Assembly: GCA_016707785.1 (NCBI GenBank)
Contig: JADJGZ010000001.1
Span: forward strand, 62,001-126,000
Reading direction: 5' to 3'
DNA from: Bacteroidales bacterium
Lineage (GTDB): Bacteria; Bacteroidota; Bacteroidia; Bacteroidales; UBA4417
Length of the DNA: 64,000 nt
In this document: positions 18,959 through 28,679 of the stretch, piece after piece
Position numbering within the stretch: the stretch's first letter is position 1
How the letters are laid out: every line of letters starts with the position of its first letter
Notes under the pieces: model-generated
What the model saw: only the letters and a program-made list of their open reading frames with translations
Database searches by the model: none
Told to the model about the DNA's origin: nothing
Translations under genes and position numbers: made by a program

Positions 18959-19551
18959 TAAAAGTAGGCCTTACCGGAGGCATCGGCAGTGGGAAATCAC
19001 TAATTGCAGAGATATTTTCTAAACTGGGAATTCCTGTTTATATGGCTGATAGAGAGGCAAAAAAGATGCTTCTCCGGGAGGATGTTATCAGTATTCTGCG
19101 AAATCATTTCACGGCTTCCATCTTGTTTGCAGACGGGAGCGTCAATAGAAAAGAACTGGCATCTATTGTATTTAATAATACTGATGAACTCCGGTTTCTG
19201 AACAGCATTATCCATCCTTTGGTTGGGAAAGATTTTGAAGAATGGTGCAAAGGGCATCTATTGGACGATATCATTGTTCATGAAGCAGCCATACTCTTTG
19301 AAAGTGGATTTTATCAATTAATGGACCGAAATATTGTTGTATATGCTCCCCGGGAACTATGCGTGGAACGGGTGGTCATACGCGATAAAGTAGCACCTGG
19401 TGATGTACTTCAAAGGATGAGCCATCAAAGCGACCCTGAATTATTAATGAAACAGGCTGATTTTATCATTACAAATGATAATCACCAGCCTGTTCTGCCT
19501 CAAGTTCTTGAAATCAGGGAGATTTTAAAGGGGATAGCCCGAAGTTATTAG
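18955..19551 (+). CDS. coaE: Dephospho-CoA kinase
   Basis: Catalyses the last step of coenzyme A synthesis, the ATP-dependent phosphorylation of dephospho-CoA. The 198-residue protein has the P-loop GLTGGIGSGKS at the N-terminus, DREAKKMLLRED after it, IIHPLVGKDFEEW, the EAAILFESGFYQLMDR box and a late RMSHQSDPELLMKQAD-type lid. It overlaps ybbR by 4 nt and ends 1 nt before the convergent reductase gene, with no visible terminator between them. Confidence 0.95.
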   Translation: MIKVGLTGGIGSGKSLIAEIFSKLGIPVYMADREAKKMLLREDVISILRNHFTASILFADGSVNRKELASIVFNNTDELRFLNSIIHPLVGKDFEEWCKGHLLDDIIVHEAAILFESGFYQLMDRNIVVYAPRELCVERVVIRDKVAPGDVLQRMSHQSDPELLMKQADFIITNDNHQPVLPQVLEIREILKGIARSY

Positions 19552-19552
19552 C

Positions 19553-20197
19553 TTATCTGACAATCTTAAAATTAAACATCGGAGTATTCAATGCTCCCAT
19601 CAATCTGACCCATATAGGTAAAAGTTGTTCTGTCCCCCGCGAAGTTGTAATGTCGCCGAGATCAGTAATATCCTTCCAGCCGAAATCAGTTAATAATGTA
19701 CTCACTGTAGCTTTTGCTGATTTGTCATTGCCACTTACAAAAATGCTTGTGGCTTCTCCCAATAGTGAAGGATTCACCATCAACTGGCAGTTCATAGTAT
19801 TAAGAGTTTTAACAACCTTTAAATCAGGGAATTGGCGCTGAAGAACTTCTCCGAGAGAGTCTGTATTGCATACTGTTAATGATGGAGGCATTCCTTTGGA
19901 AAAATCAAGAGGATTGGCAACATCCACAAGTACTTTCCCGGAAAGGTTTTCCCTGCCTGCCAGTTGTAGTGCTTCCAGTGATGCCTGTCCTGAAGTACAG
20001 TTAAACAGAATTTCACCGAATGCAGCAGCCTTGAAAAATGTGCCATAGGATGCATTCTTTCCAACAGAAGAAGCCCATTCAATAGCTTTTGGATTGTTTT
20101 CTGAACGGCTACCCATAAATACTTCATGACCCAGTTCAGCCAGTTTAGTTCCAATTGCAACCCCAACCATTCCTGTGCCTAATATTGCGATTTTCAT
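19553..20197 (-). CDS. NADP(H)-dependent F420-reductase-like oxidoreductase
   Basis: A 214-residue protein with a Rossmann fold: GTGMVGVAIGTKLAELGHEV at the N-terminus, then FMGSR, which favours NADP(H), and LVDVANPLDFSKG. It belongs to the NPR/F420-dependent reductase-like family. Bacteroidota are not known to use F420, so the natural substrate is unknown. It is transcribed towards coaE. Confidence 0.8.
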   Translation of the reverse strand: MKIAILGTGMVGVAIGTKLAELGHEVFMGSRSENNPKAIEWASSVGKNASYGTFFKAAAFGEILFNCTSGQASLEALQLAGRENLSGKVLVDVANPLDFSKGMPPSLTVCNTDSLGEVLQRQFPDLKVVKTLNTMNCQLMVNPSLLGEATSIFVSGNDKSAKATVSTLLTDFGWKDITDLGDITTSRGTEQLLPIWVRLMGALNTPMFNFKIVR

Positions 20198-20415
20198 TTT
20201 ATTATATGTTTAGTTTATAATTCGATACGATTGCTTTTCATGTGAGAATTCAACTCATCCTGATGCTCCGAAATCATTGAATCTGCGAAGATTATATTGC
20301 TCATTTTATCTTTGAGTCATTATAACAAGGAACTCTTTGAAAAGTTTCGATCAAGACATTGAATTAAGTAAAGCAGCTAAAGCGATATTTAATTCAATCA
20401 TATGCTCCAAACTGA

Positions 20416-20423
20416 TATTTTTG
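20416..20423 (+). promoter_or_regulatory. Bacteroidota -7 element (TATTTTTG) before the 20442 gene
   Basis: TATTTTTG is a TAnnTTTG match 18 nt before the ATG at 20442, giving a leader of about a dozen bases. No clear -33 box. Confidence 0.45.
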
Positions 20424-20441
20424 TAGAAAAAAACTTCAAAT

Positions 20442-20975
20442 ATGACTGATAGTTCGTTAGGGGTTGGTTCCAGGGTGAAACATCCACAGTTTGGGAAAGG
20501 TGTAATTGTTCAACTTCGTTCTGATGCTTTTGAGATTTGTTTCATTGAAAGTGGGGTTCGCCAGATAATGCGCGATTATGAAGGTTTTGAAATTATTGAA
20601 AGTGTTGAAACTCCTTCAGATCTTACAACCTATGAAAAAATTGAGAAAAGCCTGATCAGAGTACTCCGACGATTTAGTGATGTCCAGGAAACAGTTTCGA
20701 TGGGGAGCAAATGGACGGGTGGAAAGATGATCCTTATTCCAGGCGAAGTTGGGCTAAAAGAAAAGGAAATACCGATGGATGCTTTCTTTCATAAGATTGT
20801 TATGCTGCGCGACAGGCTTAGGGTTCTTGAAGCCAAGCTTAATGCCAGTAACCTCACTGATGAAGAAAAGGTTGAAATGCAACAATATGTGACACGCTGT
20901 TATGGAAGCCTTACTACTTTTAATGTCCTTTTTAAGAATAAGGAAGATCAGTTTATTGGAGAGAAAGGTGCATAA
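20442..20975 (+). CDS. Hypothetical protein with Tudor-like N-terminal segment
   Basis: A 177-residue cytosolic protein. The first 50 residues read SRVKHPQFGKGVIVQLRSDA and FEICFIESGVRQIM, a pattern like the small SH3/Tudor-type domain at the C-terminus of UvrD/PcrA-type helicases. The middle carries GSKWTGGKMILIPGE, and the C-terminus is a helix pair with DRLRVLEAKLNASNL and YVTRCYGSLTTFNVLF. The protein occurs as a lone gene in Bacteroidota. Nucleic acid or RNA polymerase binding is only a guess from the Tudor-like part. Confidence 0.6.
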   Translation: MTDSSLGVGSRVKHPQFGKGVIVQLRSDAFEICFIESGVRQIMRDYEGFEIIESVETPSDLTTYEKIEKSLIRVLRRFSDVQETVSMGSKWTGGKMILIPGEVGLKEKEIPMDAFFHKIVMLRDRLRVLEAKLNASNLTDEEKVEMQQYVTRCYGSLTTFNVLFKNKEDQFIGEKGA

Positions 20976-21028
20976 CAGGACTTGTGAGGGATTTCACTTA
21001 CTCATTGGAAAATAAGCGTCTTCCTCCA

Positions 21029-22252
21029 TCAGGAATTTAATGTTTGATTTCTGTATTCACTTGGCGTATTACCTGTGAATTTCTTAAAGGCTTTGTTAAA
21101 GGTAGATTTGGAAGAAAATCCTACCATATTGGCTATTCCCTGAAGTGAGTATTTTTCACTCCCTGGCATCCTTATGATACTCTTTGCTTCTTCAATCCTG
21201 TGAGAATTTATATAATTATAGAAGTTCTGCTCATAATATTCATTAATAACTTGTGAGATATATTTACTGTTCGTATGCAGTAAGACAGCTACATCATCAA
21301 TACATAAATTTTCATTGGTAAAAACTCTTTTGTTCTTCATTAATTCCTTGAGTTCACCCTTTAATTTAATTGCATGATCATCAGTTAAAGCTGAACCTGA
21401 ATATTTTATCTGAATTTGATTCCCGGCATTTATGTTTATTTCATCAATTTCTGGCTGTATGTAGGGTTTTTCGCGGGTATTTTCATTCGTAAAAAGATCA
21501 CTTCCTGAAGGCTCCGGTCGCTTCTGCAAAAGTCCGTGGATGCCTGAAAAAAGTGTAATAATACACAAAGCCAATAGAAAGATAAGCTGTGGAAAAAATT
21601 GGTGACGAAAACCTATGATATACATCAGATTATTGAACATGAAAAAGAATACAAAAGAAATGATGAAAGTCCTGATCCAATCCAGGTCGATAAACTCAGT
21701 ATATGAATAGTTGCTCTCAATGAAAAGTTTATGCGCTTTATACTCTTTCCAGACTAAAATACTATACCATATCAATTGAATATTGATCAGCAAGTAGTTG
21801 CTTAGCAGATATACCAGCAATAGGTATTTCAATTGCCCGTTGCTTTGATCCAGGCTGAAACCGTAGGTGATAAATTGCAGTTTTTCAGTCTCACTGAGCA
21901 AGAAATAAGGAGAATTAAGTAAAAAGATGAATAGAGATGGGAGAAAGTGCAATAGCTTAATTTTTGTGAATGAAAAATCTAAGCGGGTAATGGAAATAAT
22001 GTATAAATAGAAAACAGGAATAAGTCCTAAAATGAGAGGAAGAATTAATACATATAATTGGCTGTTCAGGGAAAAAAGCTTTAACCTGTAAAATAGGTTA
22101 AAGGCAAAGTAAATAGTGAGCATAATTTTGAAAATTCCAAGTATTAGCCTGGAATTTCCCGGATTCTTCCTGTTGCTGAAAATTAGTAATATTGAAAGCA
22201 CCAGGCACTGGTATACAGGAATAGCATAAAGTGTCGTGATGATTGTTTCCAT
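21029..22252 (-). CDS. Membrane-bound AraC-family transcription regulator
   Basis: About 407 residues. The N-terminal half has about seven TM helices (for example LYAIPVYQCLVLSILLIF and FIISFVFFFMFNNLMYIIGF); the C-terminus is an AraC HTH pair, LCIDDVAVLLHTNSKYISQ and YSLQGIANMVGFSSKSTF, with TGNTPSEYR. The combination of TM sensor and AraC domain is common in Bacteroidota. I chose the ATG at 22252, because a TATTTTTG promoter element lies within the 5' end of the longer reading (22282). It is divergent from the BACON-repeat gene, 220 nt apart, and may regulate it. The sensed signal is unknown. Confidence 0.85.
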   Translation of the reverse strand: METIITTLYAIPVYQCLVLSILLIFSNRKNPGNSRLILGIFKIMLTIYFAFNLFYRLKLFSLNSQLYVLILPLILGLIPVFYLYIISITRLDFSFTKIKLLHFLPSLFIFLLNSPYFLLSETEKLQFITYGFSLDQSNGQLKYLLLVYLLSNYLLINIQLIWYSILVWKEYKAHKLFIESNYSYTEFIDLDWIRTFIISFVFFFMFNNLMYIIGFRHQFFPQLIFLLALCIITLFSGIHGLLQKRPEPSGSDLFTNENTREKPYIQPEIDEININAGNQIQIKYSGSALTDDHAIKLKGELKELMKNKRVFTNENLCIDDVAVLLHTNSKYISQVINEYYEQNFYNYINSHRIEEAKSIIRMPGSEKYSLQGIANMVGFSSKSTFNKAFKKFTGNTPSEYRNQTLNS

Positions 22253-22269
22253 GTTTTGCTTAGATGAAG

Positions 22270-22277
22270 CAAAAATA
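22270..22277 (-). promoter_or_regulatory. -7 element (TATTTTTG) deciding the AraC-gene start
   Basis: A TAnnTTTG match on the minus strand, 17 nt upstream of the ATG at 22252 and inside the longer possible N-terminus. If it is used, translation must start at 22252. Confidence 0.45.
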
Positions 22278-22472
22278 TTCATTCTTATTTACAAAATGTA
22301 AGGACAGACTAAAACAATGTTTTTGTCAGATTCTGCCGTGCATGGGTGTTAATTCGTGAATCCGCACCTGTATAAACCCTTCATATCTTTTAAAAACAGC
22401 AATTTTGTTGTCATTGTTCCAAACAAGTTTGGGATTGCAGATAATTACCATTTAAATCCTTAAGTAATTAGT

Positions 22473-25412
22473 ATGAAAACAGTGCACTACATTTTTTGTG
22501 TTTTTTTGATTTTATCGTCAGTATCGTTTGGACAGAATTATGTCGAAATCGGAACCGGGACCGTGAGTAATACAATGCCTGTTTATTCATACTGGAATTA
22601 TTCCTGGAGTTCACTTATCTATAATCAATCAGCATTGGGCGAAGCCAAATCCATTACTAAAATTGGCCTTAATTGCACCAATGGTCCAAAGACGGTAACA
22701 AATCAAAAGATATATTTTAAGTTATCCTCCAATTCAACTTTTGCTGCCGCAAATTATGAAGATCCGCTCAATACCGGTTACACCCTGGGATTTCAGGGTG
22801 ACTTAACCTTTCAGACCGGATGGAATGAAATCACTTTACTTACTCCGATTCCATATGATGGGATTCAAAATATCATTTTTCACTGGGAAAATCGCTGGGG
22901 CACAAGTTATGGGCCTGTATTTAATTCCACTGCATCCGTGATCAATGATAATAAGAACTGTGGTAACGATGTAAATTTTCCGCTGCCTTCACAAACAGGA
23001 TATCTGAACCCTTATCCAAGCTCTTTGGCGAATATGCGGTTCTACTATGCCGGTTCAGGTCCGGCAACACCTGCAAACCCAATTCCGGCAGATAATGCAA
23101 CCGTGGTTTCAATTGCCACTGACCTTAATTGGACACTGGGAGCAAATACTACCCATTATGATCTGTTTTTCGGAACCGATCCACAGAATTTGCCAATGGT
23201 CGTCAATAATGCTCCTGCCATTCCAGGTGTTAATACATTTACTCCCGGTGCTTTACTTGCTGACTCCGTGGTACATTACTGGAAAGTCATTGCAAGGAAT
23301 GGATCACAACAGGAAGTTTCTCCCTTATGGAAATTTAAAACTGAAGTAGTAATCGATGAATTCCCATACCAGGAAGGATTTGAAGACTCAACCATATTTC
23401 ATACCTACCCGGTGGTGAGTGCATGGGTTATTGATCCGGATGTTTCATGGTATGAGTATAGTGTGAATCAGCATTCCGGAGAGCTTTGTGCCAAGAGTTC
23501 ATGGTATACCTATACTACTCAGGCAATTCTCAGATCGCCGAAGGTGTTGTTGCCTCCGCAGCATTCCATCTCTTATTACTGGCAAAACTCAAATATTAAT
23601 AAAGTAGCAGGACATGATACCACATTCTTTGAAGTAAGTACAAATGGAGGTTTAACCTGGACTTCACTCGACTTTCTTGCCCCGGTTTCACCCAATACTT
23701 CCTATCAACAGCGCATTCATGACCTGAGTGCATATGCAGGGAATAACTTCTTCTTCAGGTTCAGGCACCGGACTGATACAACCCCATCCGCTGCAAATAT
23801 TTATCTCGATGATATATCCATTTATCAATCGGGGAGTAGTCCCTCGTTGCTGGTAACTCCTTCAAATCAGAATGTCACAGCCCCGGCAGGTACTACACAG
23901 TTTTCGATTTTGTCCAATTCTTCATGGTCAGCAGTCTCAAATCAGACCTGGTGTTCAATTGCTTCAGGTTCAGGCAGTGGAAATGCAAATCTTGTAGTAA
24001 ATTATGATGAAAACACAAGCAATATCCAACGGGTTGCTAACATTACAGTCACTGTTACTGGTTTGCCCCCGGTTGTTGTGACAGTAACCCAGGCTTTTAC
24101 AGTTCCAACATTATCTGTAACACCCCCTAATCAAAATGTAGGGGCTTTGGCCGGAAATACGACTTTTTCAGTTATTTCATCCTCTGCATGGACTGCCACA
24201 TCGAATCAAGCCTGGTGCTCAGTCACTCCATCCGGCTCAGGAAATGGAAATCTTGTTGCAACTTATGCGGAAAATACTTCAGGGTCATCCAGGGTTGCTG
24301 AAATTGAGGTATCAGCCATTGGATTGCCATCTGTAACGGTTACGGTTACTCAAAGTGAAAGTAATTTATTCCTTGTAGTTGATCCATCAAATCAAAATGT
24401 TCCTTCAACCTCTGGGAGCACCGATTTTAATATATCAACAAATTCAGCCTGGACTGCCGTCAGTGATCAATCCTGGTGTTCAGTCACACCTTCCGGAACC
24501 GGAAATGGTATCCTTCAGGCTTCATACGAGGCAAACATATCCCTGGCAATCCGAATAGCAACTATAACTGTATCAGTTTCCGGTTTGTCGCCTGTAACAG
24601 TCACCGTAACTCAGAATGCCGCCTTACCATTCCTGGGTGTGGCTCCTCCAGATCAAAGTGTCGGCAATCTTTCCGGAACAACGAATTTTTCAGTGAGTAC
24701 TAACCTTAACTGGACAGCATCCTCCAACAGCGGATGGTGTGCTGTAACTCCTTCAGGCAGCGGCAACGGAACTTTATTTGCCACTTACTCCGAAAATACT
24801 TTTGCTGTAACCAGGGTCGCTGAGATCACTGTGTCAGCTGATGGTGTTAGTGATGTTATTGTAACTGTTACTCAAAGCGGTCCACTCCCGTTGCTGACAG
24901 TAGCCCCTGCAACGCAGGTAGTTAATTATCAGGCCGGAGTGGCTTCATATGCAATCAATTCAAATACTAATTGGACTGCTCAAACAGATGCTGACTGGTG
25001 TTTTCCCACCACCTCAGGCAGTGGGACTTCCATTCTGAATGTTACCTATTTACAGAATCTTACTCAAAACGAAAGACAGGCCAACATAAGTGTCGAGGGA
25101 GAAGGCATCGATCCGGTGGTTGTTCAACTTATCCAATTGCCCTTTATTGTTGGAGTCAATAATATCCCGCTTTCGGAAATAAGGCTGTTTCCAAATCCCA
25201 CAAAGGGTAATCTTACTATTTGTTCTTCAGCCTCAGGTCAAAGTCCTATTGCGGTTGAGCTTATTAATACGTTAGGTGTGAGTGTTTACCGGACTAATTT
25301 AACAGATGCTACTTCAAACTTTAATCTGAGTTCATTATCAAAGGGAATTTATACAATCAGATTGATAGACTCCTCATCAAAATGCTTCATAAAAAAGCTT
25401 ATTATTGAGTAA
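22473..25412 (+). CDS. Large cell-surface protein: five BACON-like repeats and T9SS sorting domain
   Basis: 979 residues. Signal peptide (KTVHYIFCVFLILSSVSFGQ), then a beta domain (about 25-200), a fibronectin-like domain (about 205-290, with VSIATDLNWTLG), a jelly-roll/MAM-like domain (about 295-450, IYLDDISIYQ at its end), five tandem repeats of about 87 residues (about 456-889), and a T9SS type A sorting domain (about 890-979, FPNPTKGNLTI and KGIYTIRLI). Each repeat has the BACON pattern of a Trp in strand C, a QNV-like start and a VTVTQ-like end, plus a WC or WCS pair. The protein should be exported and attached to the surface. Its ligand is not known; BACON domains are thought to bind carbohydrate or mucin. 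Confidence 0.85.
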   Translation: MKTVHYIFCVFLILSSVSFGQNYVEIGTGTVSNTMPVYSYWNYSWSSLIYNQSALGEAKSITKIGLNCTNGPKTVTNQKIYFKLSSNSTFAAANYEDPLNTGYTLGFQGDLTFQTGWNEITLLTPIPYDGIQNIIFHWENRWGTSYGPVFNSTASVINDNKNCGNDVNFPLPSQTGYLNPYPSSLANMRFYYAGSGPATPANPIPADNATVVSIATDLNWTLGANTTHYDLFFGTDPQNLPMVVNNAPAIPGVNTFTPGALLADSVVHYWKVIARNGSQQEVSPLWKFKTEVVIDEFPYQEGFEDSTIFHTYPVVSAWVIDPDVSWYEYSVNQHSGELCAKSSWYTYTTQAILRSPKVLLPPQHSISYYWQNSNINKVAGHDTTFFEVSTNGGLTWTSLDFLAPVSPNTSYQQRIHDLSAYAGNNFFFRFRHRTDTTPSAANIYLDDISIYQSGSSPSLLVTPSNQNVTAPAGTTQFSILSNSSWSAVSNQTWCSIASGSGSGNANLVVNYDENTSNIQRVANITVTVTGLPPVVVTVTQAFTVPTLSVTPPNQNVGALAGNTTFSVISSSAWTATSNQAWCSVTPSGSGNGNLVATYAENTSGSSRVAEIEVSAIGLPSVTVTVTQSESNLFLVVDPSNQNVPSTSGSTDFNISTNSAWTAVSDQSWCSVTPSGTGNGILQASYEANISLAIRIATITVSVSGLSPVTVTVTQNAALPFLGVAPPDQSVGNLSGTTNFSVSTNLNWTASSNSGWCAVTPSGSGNGTLFATYSENTFAVTRVAEITVSADGVSDVIVTVTQSGPLPLLTVAPATQVVNYQAGVASYAINSNTNWTAQTDADWCFPTTSGSGTSILNVTYLQNLTQNERQANISVEGEGIDPVVVQLIQLPFIVGVNNIPLSEIRLFPNPTKGNLTICSSASGQSPIAVELINTLGVSVYRTNLTDATSNFNLSSLSKGIYTIRLIDSSSKCFIKKLIIE

Positions 25413-25764
25413 ATTCACTTTTTCTTAATAATTCTCATTAAAAGGAATCCTTTACCAATTTTTGTGCAGAGCTAATTAGAAGTACATTTATCTGCTCTAA
25501 ATCTGAAGTTATAGTCGTGGCTTTAAAAGTGAATTTATTTATCTCTTACCTTTTTTTGAATTGAGAATAAAGTAAAATCACAGAAATATTGTCAGTTGAA
25601 TGAATTATTTGTAATGGATTATATTAAATTTGTTTGTATAATTCGGATTCATTAATACTGAATCACTCTGGTGAGAATCCCCCTTGCAGCTAATGCGGGG
25701 GGATTTGATTTTTAGGAAATAAGTTGTCGGATAAAATATTGGTCATAAAACATTCATCTGTCCA
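25413..25764. other. 352-nt gap between convergent genes
   Basis: No open frame longer than a few dozen codons. It holds a TAAATTTG -7-like sequence at 25625-25632 on the plus strand and a strong terminator at 25676-25713, far from the 25412 stop. Apart from that the sequence is AT-rich and featureless. A short RNA of about 75 nt is possible. Confidence 0.4.
25676..25713 (+). terminator. Strong intrinsic terminator, 264 nt after the BACON gene
   Basis: The arms AATCCCCC (25676-25683) and GGGGGATT (25698-25705) pair perfectly around a 14-nt loop and are followed by a T-run. It is oriented for plus-strand transcripts. Its distance from the stop codon is unusually large for a terminator of the preceding gene. 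Confidence 0.7.
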
Positions 25765-26250
25765 TTATTTACCAGGCTTTTTCTGTGTAAATAAAGCCAC
25801 GATGAGTGAAGTGGCGATACCCATAACAGGGGCAAAGAGCAGACCTTGTATGATATAACTATTCAGATTGAATTGTTTCTCAGCCGCTTCCTTTGTCAAC
25901 ATTCCATTCTCAACAGTATAATTGATCACATTATTAAAATACTCAGGTGTAATATACATTGAGGTGATGTATTGGGTTAAAGGACTTAATAGGGTAACCA
26001 CCAGGGTGATGATGAGTCCGGAAATGAATCCTTGTTTAAACGTCATCACCCCATTGTAATCATTTTTCCTCTTATCAAGCAGAGCTACCACATAAAGGAT
26101 AATAGCAGGAATGGCAACAAGATTAGTATAAGTTGCATGTTTTTCAATGAATTCATCATGCAGCCCCATGGATTTTTCAAGCATCATCCATAAAAGATTC
26201 ATCACTGCAAATAAAACACCCCATTTAATCTCAATCATGTACTTTTTCAT
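25765..26250 (-). CDS. DUF4199 membrane protein
   Basis: About 161 residues with four TM helices: WGVLFAVMNLLWMMLEKSMG, VAIPAIILYVVALLDKR, GFISGLIITLVVTLLSPL and GLLFAPVMGIATSLIVALF. The pattern and length fit DUF4199, a Bacteroidota family without known function. I took the ATG at 26250 rather than one at 26256, because the Lys pair next to the first helix then lies at the start. It is a single gene. Confidence 0.8.
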   Translation of the reverse strand: MKKYMIEIKWGVLFAVMNLLWMMLEKSMGLHDEFIEKHATYTNLVAIPAIILYVVALLDKRKNDYNGVMTFKQGFISGLIITLVVTLLSPLTQYITSMYITPEYFNNVINYTVENGMLTKEAAEKQFNLNSYIIQGLLFAPVMGIATSLIVALFTQKKPGK

Positions 26251-26369
26251 CGTCAAGATTTTTTAATTATTTGATACACTCGGATAAAAGTGAGATTTGC
26301 TTTTGACTGCCATTGAGGCTATTGGATAGTTTCTGTTTATGTTGAGAAGAAAATGACACCTCCGGTACT

Positions 26370-26996
26370 TTATTCAATTTTAATAAATTTTCTTTCTTCT
26401 TTATCATAGTTAAATATCTCCCCGGTTTCAATAATATAATACCAGCCAAGGATATTGATCTCCTGTCGGGCATATCTTTCCCTGATGTAAGGAAAAGTGA
26501 GTAAGTGGTTCATCTGTTCAATGATATTCAACTGTTCTGTAACCCATTCTCTTTTAACGGGGTCTCTAACTAACTCTTCTTCTCTCAATACTACCTCTCT
26601 GACAGGCCATGCCAATTCAAGCCATTTCCGGGTGTGAGGCAAATTCTTCAGAGTTTCTTCATCAAAAAACAAGGCATTGCATCCTCCGCAGTTTGAATGC
26701 CCGCATATAAGAATATTGGACACATTTAGCATCTGAATGGCATATTCTATCGCCGATGTAGAAGACAGAAATTCGTTGGAGTCCCGGTAATAGGGCACAA
26801 GATTGGCTATGTTCCTGACCACAAATAACTCCCCTGGCAGGGTTTGTGTGATCAGACTTGGAACGATCCGGGAATCAGAACATCCGATAAATAAGGTATG
26901 AGGCGATTGTTTCTTGCCAAGTGACTGAAAAAGTTCCTCGTGCTCAATGAAATCCTTTGAATTAAATTCCTTAACACCTTCAAATAAGTAATCCAT
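26370..26996 (-). CDS. can: Beta-class carbonic anhydrase
   Basis: Interconverts CO2 and bicarbonate in the cytosol. 208 residues; the zinc ligands are recognisable as Cys and Asp in FIGCSDSRIVPS and the His-X2-Cys in ICGHSNCGGCNAL. The CSDSR motif with its Asp-Arg dyad is intact. The length is normal. It is a single gene with a possible -7 element (TACTTTCA) 27 nt upstream. Confidence 0.92.
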   Translation of the reverse strand: MDYLFEGVKEFNSKDFIEHEELFQSLGKKQSPHTLFIGCSDSRIVPSLITQTLPGELFVVRNIANLVPYYRDSNEFLSSTSAIEYAIQMLNVSNILICGHSNCGGCNALFFDEETLKNLPHTRKWLELAWPVREVVLREEELVRDPVKREWVTEQLNIIEQMNHLLTFPYIRERYARQEINILGWYYIIETGEIFNYDKEERKFIKIE

Positions 26997-27204
26997 CGTA
27001 GAAAAAATTTTAAAAAGTGAAAGTACGAAAAGGATGAGGATCAGTATTGGATGTTAAACAGAAATTCACAAGAAATAAGGCATAAAGCCAAATTTGATGA
27101 ATATAACCATTGAGTGGGAGAAAATGTTGCAGTCTGGAGTTTCATTAAGAATGAATTGATTGCCATATTGAAATATGTTCATTTAATAGCTGTGGTAGAA
27201 CTTT

Positions 27205-27816
27205 TTAATTCAATTTTCTTCGATACAAACCTGGAAAAATTCTGGAGGTATTACGACGGTAGGTATTATAGACTTCCCCGAAATCCTTGAGTAATCGCTT
27301 TTCTTCTACTCTCAGGATTTTAGTGGTAACAAAAAAAAGAAATACAATCAACCCTATTATGGAAAGAGGAGATCCCAGGTAAAAGGCATAAGAGAAATAC
27401 AAACAAAGTACTCCAAAAACCATTGGATTCCTGCTAACAGCGTAAGGCCCTTTTGTAACCAGGTTCTGTGTCCTGGGACTGATCTCTATTCCAAATCCTT
27501 CCGCCGGACCACCATTGCCCTGAATTACAAGGTAAATGTTTGACCAGATTGCAAAAACACATCCCGTAATGATGATGGGCAAAACAAGGTATAGCCTGGT
27601 TTCCTGGGGGATAATTGCATTTATTTCTGTTCTCCATCTATCTGCAAGGGAAATCAGGTGGATAACAAAAGGAAACAGAAACATGAAAATAAAAATACCT
27701 GCCAGATATCCCATGACGAACTTACGTAATCGATGATAGTCCTTTCTCATGACAGGTGAGATTATTCTGGCCGTTTTTCTTAAGTACCTGGTTTCTGAAA
27801 ACTGAGAAAAATACAA
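27205..27816 (-). CDS. Isoprenylcysteine carboxylmethyltransferase-like membrane protein
   Basis: About 203 residues with four or five TM helices (KFVMGYLAGIFIFMFLFPFV, LVLPIIITGCVFAIWSNIYL and others). The C-terminal signature of ICMT/PEMT-type methyltransferases is visible: TKGPYAVSRNPMVFGVLCLY, then RVEEKRLLKDFGEVYNTYRR. The family methylates lipids or prenylated groups in eukaryotes. The bacterial substrate is unknown. The start could also be the Met at 27750. Confidence 0.75.
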   Translation of the reverse strand: MYFSQFSETRYLRKTARIISPVMRKDYHRLRKFVMGYLAGIFIFMFLFPFVIHLISLADRWRTEINAIIPQETRLYLVLPIIITGCVFAIWSNIYLVIQGNGGPAEGFGIEISPRTQNLVTKGPYAVSRNPMVFGVLCLYFSYAFYLGSPLSIIGLIVFLFFVTTKILRVEEKRLLKDFGEVYNTYRRNTSRIFPGLYRRKLN

Positions 27817-28153
27817 CCAACTTAAAGGTATGACTTTTCACCGATAATTTCAACTAAAAATTATACTATCTTCAATATGAATATGTTACTAGAACTTCTG
27901 CGGGATAATTTCCCGGGATAAAAGTTGGAACATAAGAAATGAAAGGAAGGAATTCTAATATTTTTCCGGATATGAAACCCGGTGTTAATCGACAAAAGGG
28001 TACCGATATCCAAATTGTCTGTGGGAAAATTCAGTTGGAATAATTTAAAATGAAATTCAGGTTTGTTACAATCTCAACCGGACAAGTTCAGGCATTCTAA
28101 ATCATGACATCATTGTCACTGCAGCCTGTCACAATTGACTAAAGCACCACTTC
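27817..28153. other. 337-nt gap, nothing recognised
   Basis: AT-rich sequence with no coding frame, no clear hairpin terminator and no TAnnTTTG box in front of either neighbour. I see nothing more in it. Confidence 0.5.
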
Positions 28154-28369
28154 TTATTCCTGGGTTGCAGGATGTGCCATTGTTTCTGAATGAATTTTCG
28201 TGCTACTCTCCTGGTAAATGTTTGGGAAATACTGATGTGACCATTTTTTAAGTTCTTCAATTTCTTCAGTATTGTTGCCCATCCACATGATCAACTTTCG
28301 AAGTTCTTTATTGAATAAGTCTTTGTCGCAACTAAGTCTGCTGAGGATTGATTTGGCCATTTCTTTCAT
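28154..28369 (-). CDS. Small hypothetical protein
   Basis: A possible 71-residue cytosolic protein with a helical, charged composition (DLFNKELRKLIMWMGN, EEIEELKKWSHQYF). There is no signal, TM helix or motif that I know. It is alone, with gaps of more than 300 nt on both sides. The length of the frame in AT-rich sequence and the amphipathic pattern make it more likely to be coding than its neighbours' shadows, but the evidence is modest. Confidence 0.4.
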   Translation of the reverse strand: MKEMAKSILSRLSCDKDLFNKELRKLIMWMGNNTEEIEELKKWSHQYFPNIYQESSTKIHSETMAHPATQE

Positions 28370-28679
28370 GACAGAGGATGTTTTTTGTTAATAATAAATA
28401 GTACCAGACAGGTTTCAAAATTATTAGCATTGAAGAGTATAGGAGTTAAAAGTAGATTGAGATTTTATTAATTAATTGCTTTTGTCCGAAAAGGTTACAT
28501 ACCTTTTCACGCAATTGTTGAGAAAACTTTAGAAAGTATACAGGCTGTTGATTACTTTGAATGCCTGAGAGTATTTTTTATGTTGTAAATATTTGAAAAT
28601 GAATAAAATAATTATCCACTTCATTCTATTTGGAATGAGGAAGTATGAATGAAAAAAAATGAATAAGTGGGTAAAATGC
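28370..28679. other. 310-nt AT-rich gap
   Basis: No credible gene. It contains a minus-strand frame that overlaps the TPR gene's end, with a composition not typical of protein, so I leave it out. Only AT-rich sequence otherwise. Confidence 0.5.
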
